A DNA stretch of 64,000 nt, taken from the NCBI GenBank assembly GCA_963668325.1, contig OY764222.1:3100001-3164000 (forward strand). Reading direction: 5' to 3'. Each line of letters starts with the position of its first letter. Position 1 is the stretch's first letter. Positions 17,785 to 27,134 of the stretch are shown in pieces. The notes below the pieces were generated by a model, which saw only the letters and a program-made list of their open reading frames with translations, did no database searches and had not been told where the DNA came from. Position numbers and translations under genes: made by a program. The DNA is from MPNP01 sp963668325. GTDB lineage: Bacteria; Pseudomonadota; Alphaproteobacteria; Rhodobacterales; Rhodobacteraceae.

Positions 17785-19574
17785 TGCACCAACCATCCTA
17801 TTCAAACCCCGAATATCGTTTTGAGGGGTGGAAATTACAAAAGCTTCGGCAAGCAATTAAAGCAAGAAACCTTAATTCCTTTCTTGTTCCCAAAGTTGAT
17901 ATATATCGGGGTGAAAAGCTTGCTGAATGTGATGAAAGACTAGCCTGGTTGACTGGGTTTACCGGTTCGGCGGGTTTTCTGGCAGTTACTCTGGAGAAGG
18001 TTGCCCTTTTTGTGGATGGCAGGTATAAACTCGAAGCTCAGGAAACAGTTCCCGACTTTTTTGAAATTCATACCTTCGAGAAAGAGGACATAGCCAAGTG
18101 GTTGGCTGAATCGGTTGCTGGAGGCCTGGTTGGATATTGCAGTCTTTTTCATTCGGTATCAGAACTCAAGGACCTGAAAGATGCACTGAGTAAAATTGAG
18201 ATATCGTTAATACCCACAGATAGTCTGATTGATGAAATATGGACTGACAGACCCCCACCCCCGATTGCCGATATTTATTTCTATCCTGAAGAATTGGCTG
18301 GGGAAACCCACCAATCCAAACGTCTTCGTTTATCCCAAAAGTTAAAAGAGAATGGGGTTTCAGCACTGCTGGTTACAAATCCTTGTTCCATCGGGTGGCT
18401 GTTAAATCTCAGGGGCAATGATATACCTCATACCCCCATCTTTCATGCCCATGCATTGTTGTACGCCAACAGCGATGTTGATTTATTCATTGATCCACAT
18501 AAAGTTTCACAAGAATTAAACCTAGAGGAAAATCGTGGGATAAAGATTATTCCTCAATCAACATTCGAATCTTTCTTGGATAGGGTTCAAGGAATGATTC
18601 AAATTGATCCTGACACAATTCCTCAAAGGTATTTTGATATACTTGATAAAAATTGCGAGGTTACATTTGAACCTGATCCCTGCCTGGCTGCACGAGCAGT
18701 AAAAAACGAAACTCAAATCAAGCTGTGCAAGGAAGTACAAACCCGAGATGCTGTTGCTTTCGTTGAGTTCCTGACCTGGTTTTACAATCAAATAAATCCC
18801 ACAGAGCTTACAGAAATTGATTTGTCGATGAAGTTGTTTGAGTTTCGACAAAAACAATCCAACTTCAAGGATCTGAGTTTTGAAACAATTGTAGGTTCCG
18901 GTTCGAATGGTGCCATTATTCATTACAGAGTTAAGGAAAATACCAACCGTAGGTTAGTCAAGGATGATCTTATTTTGATAGATTCCGGGGCACAATATAT
19001 TGAGGGCACAACTGACCTGACCAGGACCCTTTCTGTCGGCACGCCCAATAAAAAGCAACAGGTGGATTTCACCCTGGTCCTGCGATGCTTGATAGCAATA
19101 TCACAAGCCAAATGGGAAATGGGTTCAAAAGGAAACGTTGTTGATAAAATTGCCAGAATACCTCTTTCTGAAGTGAAGGAGGATTATGATCACGGGACTG
19201 GTCATGGAGTGGGACAATTCTTAGCAGTCCATGAGGGTCCATACGGACTATCCAAAAAAAATAATGAACCATTACCTAACAACGTAATACTATCGCTCGA
19301 ACCGGGTTTATACCGTGCAGGAAAATATGGTATCAGGATTGAAAACCTTGCCTTAACCAAGATGGTAAATGGTGGTTCTAAGGAAAATCAAAAAATTTGT
19401 TTTGAGACTCTGACTTTCGTACCGATTGATTTGGACCTGATTTTACCTGAACAACTAACTAAAGCAGAGCGAGCCTGGATTAACCGATACCACTCCATTA
19501 CTTTTTCAAAACTAAACACTTTGGTAAGTACACAAGCACAGGATTGGTTAAAGGAGGCTTGTCGATCAATCTAG
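17784..19574 (+). CDS. pepP: Xaa-Pro aminopeptidase P (M24B family)
   Basis: A 596-residue three-domain aminopeptidase P that removes N-terminal residues preceding proline. The two creatinase-like N-terminal domains precede a pita-bread catalytic domain with metal ligands in LIDSGAQYIEGTTDLTRT (two Asp), DHGTGHGVGQFLAVHEGP (His), LSLEPGLYRAGKYGIRIEN (two Glu). The long form resembles eukaryotic APP1-type enzymes common in alphaproteobacteria. It starts one base before cobT ends, suggesting translational coupling, and its 3' end overlaps the convergent recN by four bases. Confidence 0.93.
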   Translation: MHQPSYSNPEYRFEGWKLQKLRQAIKARNLNSFLVPKVDIYRGEKLAECDERLAWLTGFTGSAGFLAVTLEKVALFVDGRYKLEAQETVPDFFEIHTFEKEDIAKWLAESVAGGLVGYCSLFHSVSELKDLKDALSKIEISLIPTDSLIDEIWTDRPPPPIADIYFYPEELAGETHQSKRLRLSQKLKENGVSALLVTNPCSIGWLLNLRGNDIPHTPIFHAHALLYANSDVDLFIDPHKVSQELNLEENRGIKIIPQSTFESFLDRVQGMIQIDPDTIPQRYFDILDKNCEVTFEPDPCLAARAVKNETQIKLCKEVQTRDAVAFVEFLTWFYNQINPTELTEIDLSMKLFEFRQKQSNFKDLSFETIVGSGSNGAIIHYRVKENTNRRLVKDDLILIDSGAQYIEGTTDLTRTLSVGTPNKKQQVDFTLVLRCLIAISQAKWEMGSKGNVVDKIARIPLSEVKEDYDHGTGHGVGQFLAVHEGPYGLSKKNNEPLPNNVILSLEPGLYRAGKYGIRIENLALTKMVNGGSKENQKICFETLTFVPIDLDLILPEQLTKAERAWINRYHSITFSKLNTLVSTQAQDWLKEACRSI

Positions 19575-21229
19575 GATTTTAAGTTCCTCAAAAGGACCTT
19601 GGCAGCAGACTTGGCTTCGTCGGTTATTGTTTCTGCCGCAAGCATACGAGCAATTTCATTGACACGCTTTTCTCGATTAAGAAGTTCTACAGAAATGCTG
19701 GTATTTTGGTCCTTAACCCTTTTCTCAATCTTGAAATGATGGGAACCAAGGGCAGCCACCTGAGGTGAATGGGTAATGGCAACCACTTGAGAATTTTTTG
19801 AAAGATCCATCAACTTTTTGCCTACGGCATCCGCTGTTGCTCCGCCAATCCCACTATCTATTTCATCGAATACCATACTTACATCAGTATCCATGTTCGT
19901 AAGACATACTTTCAAGGCCAGCAGGAAACGAGACAGCTCACCGCCCGATGCTATCTTATTTATCGGCCCGATTGGTACTCCTGGGTTGGTTGATGCTAAA
20001 AACTGGATGGAGTCCTTTCCTGAAGGCCCTTCCTGGCCCTCCTCAACTGAAGTCTGAAAAACCGCATTCTCTAATTTTAAAGGAGGAAGTTCTGCTCTGA
20101 TCTGTTTATCAAGTTTCTGAGCAGCTTCATGACGAACTTTAGAAAGCACAGACACTTTTTTCAAATAGGAGGCATAGCTGGTATTCCTGGCTTTGTCCAA
20201 ATCTTGCAGTTTTTGTTTCTCTTCGATTAGCTCAGAACCCTTGTTCTCCATGCTTTTCCAATAATTATACAAGTCATCCGGTTGGACATTATGTTTTCTA
20301 GCGAGAGCCCTAATGGCAAACAACCTGTTTTCCAAATTCTCCAATTCAAAAGGATCAAAATCCATTTTTCTTTTGAATTCGTCAACACTTCTCTCAGCTT
20401 CCTCGACTTCCATCAAGGCTCTTTCCAAGGAATCCTGAACATTCCTTACTTCCTCTTCGGAACCTCCCCTGATTTTTCCAATGGCATTTATGGCCTCAAT
20501 TGCCATTTTGGTAATTCCATCAGAACCAATCTTCTGTTCGACAATTTCGATTGCTTCCCTATTTCTAGATGCAAATTTCATACCTGTTCTTTTTGATTCC
20601 AAGGATTGATGCTCGTTTTCTTCGAGATCAAAATCCCTAAATTCATTCAGGGAATGCTCTATGAACTCCTGATCCCTGCTTAGTACTTTGATATGTTTAT
20701 CTAATTCTTGGTAGGCCTTTGTATGGGTCTGAAAACACGCCCACTTTTCCTGAACATCTTGGATAATTTTTTCATGTCTTCCAAACTTGTCGAGAAGGTC
20801 CTTATGAAACCTTTTGTTCAAGAGTTGGCTTGTGTCATGTTGCCCATGGATGTTAATCAAAAAAAATGCAATTTCCTTAAGGAAATCGCTTGAACACCGG
20901 CTGTTGTTAACGAAGGATACGGACCTACCGCCAGGTGATAGGGTTCTTTTGATAAAAATTTCTGAGCCGGAATTATAGCCTTTTTCTTTTAGGAAACTCC
21001 CGATCAGGTTACTTTCGGAAACTTCAAAGCAAACAGAAACCTCCCCACTTTTTCTGTCATTTCCTGGGAACTCCTTTGGTGATTCAAACCCTAGGGCAAA
21101 ACCCAATGAATCCAGCAGGAATGATTTGCCTGCACCTGTTTCACCAGAAAGTATATTAAGATTTGGAGAGAATTCTAAATCTAACTCCTCGACAAAAAGG
21201 ATGTTCCTTAATGAAATACCCTTCAGCAT
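19571..21229 (-). CDS. recN: DNA repair protein RecN
   Basis: A 552-residue SMC-like ATPase used in double-strand-break repair. It starts MLKGISLRNILFVEELDLEF with Walker A SGETGAGKS (residues 28-36), has a central coiled coil (about 150-350), and ends with GGELSRFLLALKVCL (signature), MVFDEIDSGIGGATADAVG (Walker B and D-loop) and VVAITHSPQVAALG. Length and motifs are normal. It follows bamD by 22 bases in the lpxC-bamD-recN order typical of alphaproteobacteria and ends overlapping pepP on the other strand. Confidence 0.97.
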   Translation of the reverse strand: MLKGISLRNILFVEELDLEFSPNLNILSGETGAGKSFLLDSLGFALGFESPKEFPGNDRKSGEVSVCFEVSESNLIGSFLKEKGYNSGSEIFIKRTLSPGGRSVSFVNNSRCSSDFLKEIAFFLINIHGQHDTSQLLNKRFHKDLLDKFGRHEKIIQDVQEKWACFQTHTKAYQELDKHIKVLSRDQEFIEHSLNEFRDFDLEENEHQSLESKRTGMKFASRNREAIEIVEQKIGSDGITKMAIEAINAIGKIRGGSEEEVRNVQDSLERALMEVEEAERSVDEFKRKMDFDPFELENLENRLFAIRALARKHNVQPDDLYNYWKSMENKGSELIEEKQKLQDLDKARNTSYASYLKKVSVLSKVRHEAAQKLDKQIRAELPPLKLENAVFQTSVEEGQEGPSGKDSIQFLASTNPGVPIGPINKIASGGELSRFLLALKVCLTNMDTDVSMVFDEIDSGIGGATADAVGKKLMDLSKNSQVVAITHSPQVAALGSHHFKIEKRVKDQNTSISVELLNREKRVNEIARMLAAETITDEAKSAAKVLLRNLKS

Positions 21230-21251
21230 AGGAGAATCTGGTTGGATTTTC

Positions 21252-22175
21252 TTACAACCATTCTCCCTTTAAGGTCATACGGTTAAATCTTCTGAAGAAT
21301 CCATCCTTCGGTTTTTCGGGCGGGACATTGGCACCTACATTTTGCAACAACGTGTAGGTATCACCATACCAATCAGAATCATTGAAATTATAAGCCAAGA
21401 TCGCTGCGGCCTCCTCTGCTTCGGAGATTAACCCAATTGAAATATAGGCTTCGACCAAACGGTGTAGAGCCTCCGGTACATGGCTGGTAGCTTTGGTATA
21501 CAAGTCACTGAATTTTGGTTGTGGTTCTGCTGCCAGACTAATGTCCTCTTCTTCATCAATAATCTGGAAGTCGTCCAAGAAGGTATTATCTACGACCTTG
21601 CTGAACCTCTTGATTGCCGCTCCGTAATGCTGGTTACTCAAGTAATATCTGCCTACTTCCATTTCTTTGATAGCTAGCCGATCTACCACAATATCAATTT
21701 GGAAATTTGCTGCCTGGGCATATCGGCTATCACCATAATCCTGAACCACTTCAAACAAGGCATCCAAAGTACTCTTGGCTATGGCCCTGTCCCGCCCCTT
21801 GAGGTCCAGTTGGTGATAATAGCTCATGGCTACCAGATATTGAGCATAACCCGCATCCTGGTCTCCTGGATAAAATGATAGAAATCTTTCTGCAGCATCT
21901 CTGCTTAAGTCATATTCCCTAGCAAGATTATAGGCGTATGCTGCTTGCAGGGTCCCTTGCCTGGCATAATCTGAATATGGATACAACCTTTCAATTTCCT
22001 CGAATTTTCGGGCAGCTAGCCTGAACCTGTTATCCTCAATGTTACCAGATGCCGATTCAAAAATTTGTTGAGCACTAAAATCTTCAATTTCAGGATCGTT
22101 CTCTTTCTTTCCACAGCCAAAAAGGAGGCTAAAACTGACAATAATCAAAATTAGCGGCCGAAATTTTTGTATCAT
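21252..22175 (-). CDS. bamD: Outer-membrane assembly lipoprotein BamD
   Basis: A 307-residue lipoprotein of the BAM complex that inserts beta-barrel proteins in the outer membrane. The signal sequence ends at a lipobox with Cys21 (SLLFGCGKKEND). TPR-type repeats follow, including FEEIERLYPYSDYARQGTL and VAMSYYHQLDLKGRDRA; the latter, with the D-x-x-x-T/A element, is a BamD hallmark. It lies between lpxC and recN on the same strand. The C-terminal extension past the fifth TPR is longer than in enterobacterial BamD, as usual in alphaproteobacteria. Confidence 0.94.
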   Translation of the reverse strand: MIQKFRPLILIIVSFSLLFGCGKKENDPEIEDFSAQQIFESASGNIEDNRFRLAARKFEEIERLYPYSDYARQGTLQAAYAYNLAREYDLSRDAAERFLSFYPGDQDAGYAQYLVAMSYYHQLDLKGRDRAIAKSTLDALFEVVQDYGDSRYAQAANFQIDIVVDRLAIKEMEVGRYYLSNQHYGAAIKRFSKVVDNTFLDDFQIIDEEEDISLAAEPQPKFSDLYTKATSHVPEALHRLVEAYISIGLISEAEEAAAILAYNFNDSDWYGDTYTLLQNVGANVPPEKPKDGFFRRFNRMTLKGEWL

Positions 22176-22384
22176 TTAATCCCCTATTTTCTAATAGACC
22201 CAATTCCATGAAGCCTATCTAACAATGCTTGGAAGAAATCCTAACATTTCTACCCGGATTGTCATCCAAGAAATAATATCAATCCCTTTAATTTAAGGAT
22301 TTTTTTTGGAGGTGCTAGGTTTGACTTCCCTAGCCAGCAGAAAATTAACTGGAATCCTTAGCATCACCTTTTGGAAGGGTAACC

Positions 22385-23311
22385 TCAAATCTGGGGTAAA
22401 TGGGAAAGGTCTACTTTCATTCCTGGAAGTTTTGAAGAAATAGTTTCAGGAGCTTCGACAATCTCGTAGTTTTCCTTATCAGCAAACAATTTTCGTAAAA
22501 TTTCAATGTTGGCATGATGTCCGGATTTATAACCGACAAACCGACTCAATATCGGGTAACCAGAAAGTGATAAATCCCCTACTGCATCAAGCATTTTATG
22601 ACAAACGGGTTCATCCTCGGACCTAACGGGATTCAAGTATCTGTTACTTTTTTCATCGACAATTGCTACATTTTCGTAATTACCGCCCAATCCCAAGCCA
22701 TTGGACCAAAGGTATTCGATTTCACCATTCAGACAAAATGTACGAGACGAACTCAAGGTATTTACCACCGAGCCATTAACCAGTAGAGTTTTCTTTTTTT
22801 GTACCCCAATTGGTAAGGGATATTCAATTGTAAACTCCATTTCGAATGTATCCGATGGTAAAAGGGAAACATGTGCACCGGTTTTCGAATCTTCCCAAGT
22901 GACAGGTTTGAGAACCTTGAGAATTTTCTGTGGAACTACCTGATTCTGCAAACCAGTTTCCAGAAATTTTTTAACAAATTCTCTGGCACTTCCATCAAGT
23001 GCTGGTATCTCTTCACCGATAATCATCACCTTAGCATTACTTATACCGCAGGCAACAAATGCAGCCAACAGATGTTCGGTCGTTTTTACTTTTACCCCGA
23101 GGGAGTTGCCCAATGTAGTACACCTGAGGGTGTCAACTACATTTCTGAAATTTGCCGGTATACAATTATCCTGAAAATCCCCATCCATTCTAAAAAACTG
23201 AATGCCGAAATCAGGTGGTGCAGGGAAAACTGTGACACACGTATTTTTTCCGGAGTGTAGACCGACTCCCTCAAAAGTTACTTCGTGATTCAATGATGTT
23301 TGGGCCATCAC
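22385..23311 (-). CDS. lpxC: UDP-3-O-acyl-N-acetylglucosamine deacetylase
   Basis: A 308-residue zinc deacetylase that commits precursor to lipid A synthesis. Zinc ligands are His in VKTTEHLLAAF and the His and Asp in CHKMLDAVGDLSLSGYP; the catalytic His lies in YKSGHHANIEILRKL. The N-terminus MMAQTSLNHEVTFEGVGLHSG is standard, with the second Met an equal candidate start. bamD follows after about 210 bases. ftsZ, the usual upstream neighbour, is not found before the 470-base gap, so the order is partly broken here. Confidence 0.96.
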   Translation of the reverse strand: MMAQTSLNHEVTFEGVGLHSGKNTCVTVFPAPPDFGIQFFRMDGDFQDNCIPANFRNVVDTLRCTTLGNSLGVKVKTTEHLLAAFVACGISNAKVMIIGEEIPALDGSAREFVKKFLETGLQNQVVPQKILKVLKPVTWEDSKTGAHVSLLPSDTFEMEFTIEYPLPIGVQKKKTLLVNGSVVNTLSSSRTFCLNGEIEYLWSNGLGLGGNYENVAIVDEKSNRYLNPVRSEDEPVCHKMLDAVGDLSLSGYPILSRFVGYKSGHHANIEILRKLFADKENYEIVEAPETISSKLPGMKVDLSHLPQI

Positions 23312-23782
23312 CCCTTCCCTTAATTTTCTCTTATGTATTAATTCCTTTTATACAAAAAGACAATTAAACGATTGTTTCAATATATAACAATGTATGCCGT
23401 GAAGGATTAACACCTAGTTGGTATGGTTTGGGATATCGCTATTGATTTTTTATGTCCCTCCAATTTTTCTCTATCCCCAATTTTGATTTCCTGCTGGTAG
23501 CTATTGTTATAACCCGCCCGTTTCAACTTGCTTCGTTTGTAGATCTTTTTCTTCTCGAGTATAACTCAAGCCATAATGAGTGCTAACCAAAAAATTTCCA
23601 AATCTTCCCTTATATTCAGTACCTTACAAGTAAGCTTGAATGTTTTGTTTAACAAAAGTTAATCGCCTGGATGTTTCCTAAAATAAATTTCAGGGCTGTT
23701 TTTCTAATATCGCTTGAATTACTCACTTAAACGAACAAGACTTAAACGATGAATCAGGGATCAGTACTATCCACAATTTACA
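23312..23782. other. Intergenic region upstream of lpxC, nothing recognised
   Basis: About 470 AT-rich bases without a recognisable gene. It contains the promoter region of lpxC and the 3' end of the unknown three-gene operon. No terminator hairpin with a U-run is clear. Confidence 0.4.
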
Positions 23783-24334
23783 TCAAGCAGTTAAATAAGT
23801 AGGTCGATCTTGAAGTTTTGGAAAAAGATTTATTCTCTTGTCACGTGCATTGACTATCGGCTTTTTTGGCCCTTTTAGTGATTTAGAAAGTTCTTTTATT
23901 GCCAAAGTCCTATCCCGTCTTCTTTCACCTTTCGTTCCTATAGAGGAGGATTGCCACATTTCTATTTGAAAATGAGCCTCACAATTATTTTCTGGGCACC
24001 ACTTAACTTTTAATGAATAGAATTTCATCTCCAGGCGGACCACATCTCCATACATCATATGATAGAAGGCCAGATAAAATTGTTGCCTATTCTCTGGTAT
24101 GGTTCCGTTGTTATTAATTTGGAGTCGGGTATTACCAGCCTTAGCAACGCTTTCCCCAAACTCATGCACTGCCTCGTCAGTCCTTAGAAGCCATTTAGAT
24201 ACTACAGATAATGCATAGACATTTTTCTTTTTGTCTAGCGATTCAAAGTTTAATAACTGGTCATCCTTGAATATGCCATCTTTTAAGAACCTAGGGAAAA
24301 CTGCGACTCTACAAACTTTGTCATTTGTTTGCAC
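23783..24334 (-). CDS. Hypothetical protein, third gene of unknown operon
   Basis: A 183-residue soluble, basic protein that I do not recognise. It begins MQTNDKVCRVAVFPRFLKD and carries HFQIEMWQSSSIGTKGERRRDRTLAI and a basic C-terminus. There is no signal peptide or membrane helix. It starts seven bases after the stop of the preceding gene, so it is almost certainly translated from the same message. A structure prediction is the only route I can suggest to function; I make no functional call. Confidence 0.5.
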   Translation of the reverse strand: MQTNDKVCRVAVFPRFLKDGIFKDDQLLNFESLDKKKNVYALSVVSKWLLRTDEAVHEFGESVAKAGNTRLQINNNGTIPENRQQFYLAFYHMMYGDVVRLEMKFYSLKVKWCPENNCEAHFQIEMWQSSSIGTKGERRRDRTLAIKELSKSLKGPKKPIVNARDKRINLFPKLQDRPTYLTA

Positions 24335-24341
24335 AAAAAAC

Positions 24342-24914
24342 CTACAAATCGTAATTAGTACTGCTGGTTTTGGGGTGTAACAGCATTAGCTCCATTATTT
24401 TTTTGTATGGAAGATCACTTTCATCTTGTGATAAGACCTCTACGTGATAGGTACCATCTTGATAAAATTTCATTAGATCAACTTCGTCATCGGCAACCGT
24501 AAGGTAATATTCTTTATCCTCTTCAACCCATGTGTATACAACAGCATCACCGTCTTGGTTTAGTATTTTAGGAGGATTTATTTTCAATTGCTCCCTAATG
24601 AAACTTAGGATATTTTGCGCTCTATTTGCGACCTTAGGGTCCAATGCTAGAGGTTCGCCCTGTGGCAATTTTTTCATCACATCAATTGTACTAATGATCT
24701 CATCATAAACATAGGCGTTCCAATTTGATAATGGAGGATTAATGCTTGGAATTGAATTATAGGGGCTGTCTTTAACAATATTGATTTCAAAGTTAACACC
24801 TGTTGCATTTTTCGAAGTTTTCCAATCAAGTCGGGAAGTCGAGGAACTAGAACTGTTATGGGTGTATTCACTCATTGAGTAACTCAATTTATTAAAATAG
24901 CCTAGTGGGTTCAT
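24342..24914 (-). CDS. Hypothetical protein, second gene of unknown operon
   Basis: A protein of about 190 residues, acidic in its C-terminal half. The open frame extends to 25037, but that part runs inside the upstream gene; MNPLGYFNKLSYSMSEY at 24914 overlaps the upstream stop by 23 bases, and the later Met (24875, MSEYTHNSSSSS) begins 17 bases after it. A Ser-rich N-terminus is followed by repeated beta-rich segments such as YLTVADDEVDLMKFYQDGTYHVEVL. I recognise no family. Its tight packing with both neighbours argues for a real gene. Confidence 0.5.
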   Translation of the reverse strand: MNPLGYFNKLSYSMSEYTHNSSSSSTSRLDWKTSKNATGVNFEINIVKDSPYNSIPSINPPLSNWNAYVYDEIISTIDVMKKLPQGEPLALDPKVANRAQNILSFIREQLKINPPKILNQDGDAVVYTWVEEDKEYYLTVADDEVDLMKFYQDGTYHVEVLSQDESDLPYKKIMELMLLHPKTSSTNYDL

Positions 24915-25662
24915 TTGCCAATAACACTGTCTCATCAAGCAATGCTTGAAAGAGAAGTTGCTGCCTTTCGAAACTGAATATTTGCCCTGTTGGCATAGTG
25001 TTAATATCCAATTGTGCTCGAATGGCAAACCGCTCATCCATACGTATTGAATTAGTTTGGCCTGATTGCATGTTCATCATTACTTGAGATAGAACTGATG
25101 TCTCTACAGAAAATTGGGTAAGCCTATTGATAACTACCTCATTGTCAACCTGTTTTATCCTATTAAACTGAAGTGAAAGGTCCATTAGATTTCCTGAAGA
25201 AAATGGTATTTTACACATTTTTACTAAAGCGTTAGTCGCTTCGTCAATTGACCTCATCGGTGAAATAAGCACCGTCACGATAGCCAACCGTGTTGCCTCA
25301 CCTATTATAACATCATCAAGCTCTAGAATTTTTTTTCGAATCCCTTCCAAACAAGAGTGAACTTTCAAACTCTTAGAATATGGGGGATCGTTCTCCTCTA
25401 GTTGAGGCTCTATGAACCAATCTACTCTTCCGGGTTTAACCTCAACTGAGTTTTTTTGGTCACAGGATACGCCAATCGCACTACTTAAAAACTGAGACTT
25501 TTGATTAAGTAGCTTATTTTTTATAACATTATCGGGTTCCTGGTCTGTTAATGCTCCATACACTATGGATGCATCCACACTATCTACATTGGTTACAAAC
25601 CAAACAACTTGAAAGCAATTTGCGTTCCACACGTTATCTATCCTCCAACTGGACAATATCAT
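24892..25662 (-). CDS. Hypothetical protein, first gene of unknown operon (weakly TIGR04255-like)
   Basis: A 256-residue protein without signal peptide. The C-terminal pattern AIRAQLDINTMPTG then FSFERQQLLFQALLDETVLL vaguely resembles the ending of the sporadically distributed TIGR04255 family (L-D-I-x ... helix ... F-x-x-x-T). The N-terminal WRIDNVWNANCFQVVWFV is beta-rich. It heads a compact three-gene minus-strand unit flanked by long noncoding regions, an arrangement common for laterally acquired modules. The family resemblance is weak and no function is proposed. Confidence 0.5.
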   Translation of the reverse strand: MILSSWRIDNVWNANCFQVVWFVTNVDSVDASIVYGALTDQEPDNVIKNKLLNQKSQFLSSAIGVSCDQKNSVEVKPGRVDWFIEPQLEENDPPYSKSLKVHSCLEGIRKKILELDDVIIGEATRLAIVTVLISPMRSIDEATNALVKMCKIPFSSGNLMDLSLQFNRIKQVDNEVVINRLTQFSVETSVLSQVMMNMQSGQTNSIRMDERFAIRAQLDINTMPTGQIFSFERQQLLFQALLDETVLLANEPTRLF

Positions 25663-26105
25663 GGTTTCCTATAAGTATTACAACAATTAATCAACTTGAA
25701 TCATAATAATTTGGCTTATTATAGAACCTGTTCTAAAGCCCATGAAGGAGTAAACGGTCATGAATTCATGTATGATACGATCTCCAAATCAAAGACAAAC
25801 GGTGACATACCATGACTTGGAACAAGACCGTTTTGGATACCGAAATAAGTCTGATTGCAGTAATAATCCCTATTTATTTTAGCCTTGCTGCCTATAAGTT
25901 ATGTTTATGTGAGCCATAGAGCCTATTTTTTTGAATTATTCCAATAGCTAAGACACCTGCATTAGCTACGATTTTTCTAATACAAACCACATAAGCTGAC
26001 AGAAAAGTACTGAATATTTCCCAATATGCCATTTAGGAATATTCGTTGGGTAGATTAAATTTAATTTAAAAAATTCAAAAACGATAGCTATGAGCGAGGT
26101 AAAAT
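25663..26105. other. Intergenic region, nothing convincing
   Basis: About 440 AT-rich bases. A 35-codon frame at 25812-25919 on the plus strand contains a hydrophobic stretch but has no convincing ribosome-binding site. The region holds the promoter of the unknown three-gene operon on its left side. No RNA fold stands out. Confidence 0.35.
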
Positions 26106-26498
26106 TCAGCCTACATCTAGTTGAAGCAACTCTTCAATATTACCATAAATTTCAAGACTGGCAGGGTCTGTATAGAGACCTAATGCACTAAGAGTGATCA
26201 CTTCCAAATCTTCAGCAATAAAATATCCCAGAATTACCCCAATTATGGTGGAGGCCAATACTATCCCGGGTGCAAGTGGGGAAAATCGACGTCCAAATTG
26301 AAATAAAACATCTGCCCATGAAACTTTCGGCGAGTAAACCCGCTGGTCCTTCTTAAAACATGATTGAACTTCCAGGGCATCTTTGAACAATGCCTCTTCA
26401 AAATTCTCCGGGAATGGGAAATCCTGGTTTCTGGCATCCTCAAGGAATGTGTTTATATCAATTTTATCCTTCGGGTCCATTGCAGTTACTCTTTCCAA
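26106..26498 (-). CDS. Small membrane protein downstream of ECF sigma gene, possible anti-sigma factor
   Basis: A 130-residue protein with one hydrophobic segment, LAPGIVLASTIIGVILGYFIA (about residues 75-95), a charged 70-residue N-terminal part and a short acidic C-terminus. Its start overlaps the end of the sigma factor gene by 13 bases (or begins at the Met in MDPKDK, 26480), so expression is coupled. Position, size and single-pass topology fit an anti-sigma factor with a cytoplasmic N-terminal sigma-binding part, but no ZAS motif or known anti-sigma domain is visible. The functional call is inference from context. Confidence 0.55.
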   Translation of the reverse strand: MERVTAMDPKDKIDINTFLEDARNQDFPFPENFEEALFKDALEVQSCFKKDQRVYSPKVSWADVLFQFGRRFSPLAPGIVLASTIIGVILGYFIAEDLEVITLSALGLYTDPASLEIYGNIEELLQLDVG

Positions 26499-27037
26499 CC
26501 AAGGGTTTGTTGTTGGTCTAGAAGGATCTCCTTCAATTTCTTCATACCTCTTGAATAAAGCCCCTCAATCGTTGCAACACTTACGGACATGATCTGAGAA
26601 ATTTCCTTATTCCCAAGCCCTTCGAAATATTTGAGTACAATTACCTGGTTTTGCCTTGCCGGTAATTTGTTCAATGCTTCCTGAATGGCTTTAACCCTAT
26701 CCTGATCAATAAGATTGGTAATTTGACTATTTGAGGAATCAACTTCCTCAGTAGTGTTATCAACAAATTTGTTTCTCTCCCTAATCCTGTCTATGCATAA
26801 ATTCGAAGCAACACGCCATAACCAAGTGGAAATTCTGGCTTTCCCAGGTTTCCATTTGGGAGCAAAACGCCATAACCTAACCATTGTTTCCTGAACGATT
26901 TCTTCTGCTTCAGTTGTACTCCCCAAGCTTCTACAGGCCATTCGATAAAGAGGTGGTGAATATTTCTCAATCAACATTCTGGCTGCTAACGGATCGCCTT
27001 GAGCATACCTCTTAAGTAATTCATCATCCTCGTTCAA
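26486..27037 (-). CDS. ECF-type RNA polymerase sigma factor
   Basis: A 183-residue sigma-70-family regulator of the extracytoplasmic-function group. Region 2 is visible as LGSTTEAEEIVQETMVRLWR and STWLWRVASNLCIDRIRERN, and region 4 as LPARQNQVIVLKYFEGLGNK then ISQIMSVSVATIEGLYSRG, a helix-turn-helix for the -35 element. No additional C-terminal domain is present. It is flanked by the EF-hand gene upstream and a small membrane protein downstream on the same strand, as in many proteobacterial ECF units that sense periplasmic metals or stress. Confidence 0.92.
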   Translation of the reverse strand: MNEDDELLKRYAQGDPLAARMLIEKYSPPLYRMACRSLGSTTEAEEIVQETMVRLWRFAPKWKPGKARISTWLWRVASNLCIDRIRERNKFVDNTTEEVDSSNSQITNLIDQDRVKAIQEALNKLPARQNQVIVLKYFEGLGNKEISQIMSVSVATIEGLYSRGMKKLKEILLDQQQTLGWKE

Positions 27038-27100
27038 AGGAAATTTATCCTAACCAATTTGAAACAATCCGTATATTGCTTGACCAAATTATATCAGAAT

Positions 27101-27122
27101 CTGGCCCCCGATTGGGGGCCAG
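27101..27122 (-). terminator. GC-rich hairpin between EF-hand and sigma genes
   Basis: CTGGCCCCC and GGGGGCCAG form a perfect 9-bp stem around GATT. On the minus strand it lies after the EF-hand stop and about 65 bases before the sigma start. No run of T follows in the transcribed direction, so it may act as an attenuator or RNA stabiliser rather than a full terminator. Confidence 0.5.
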
Positions 27123-27134
27123 ACAAGGGGAAAC

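Noticed and set aside
25812..25919. 35-codon plus-strand frame with a hydrophobic segment
   Set aside because: No convincing ribosome-binding site or family resemblance; too short to claim.
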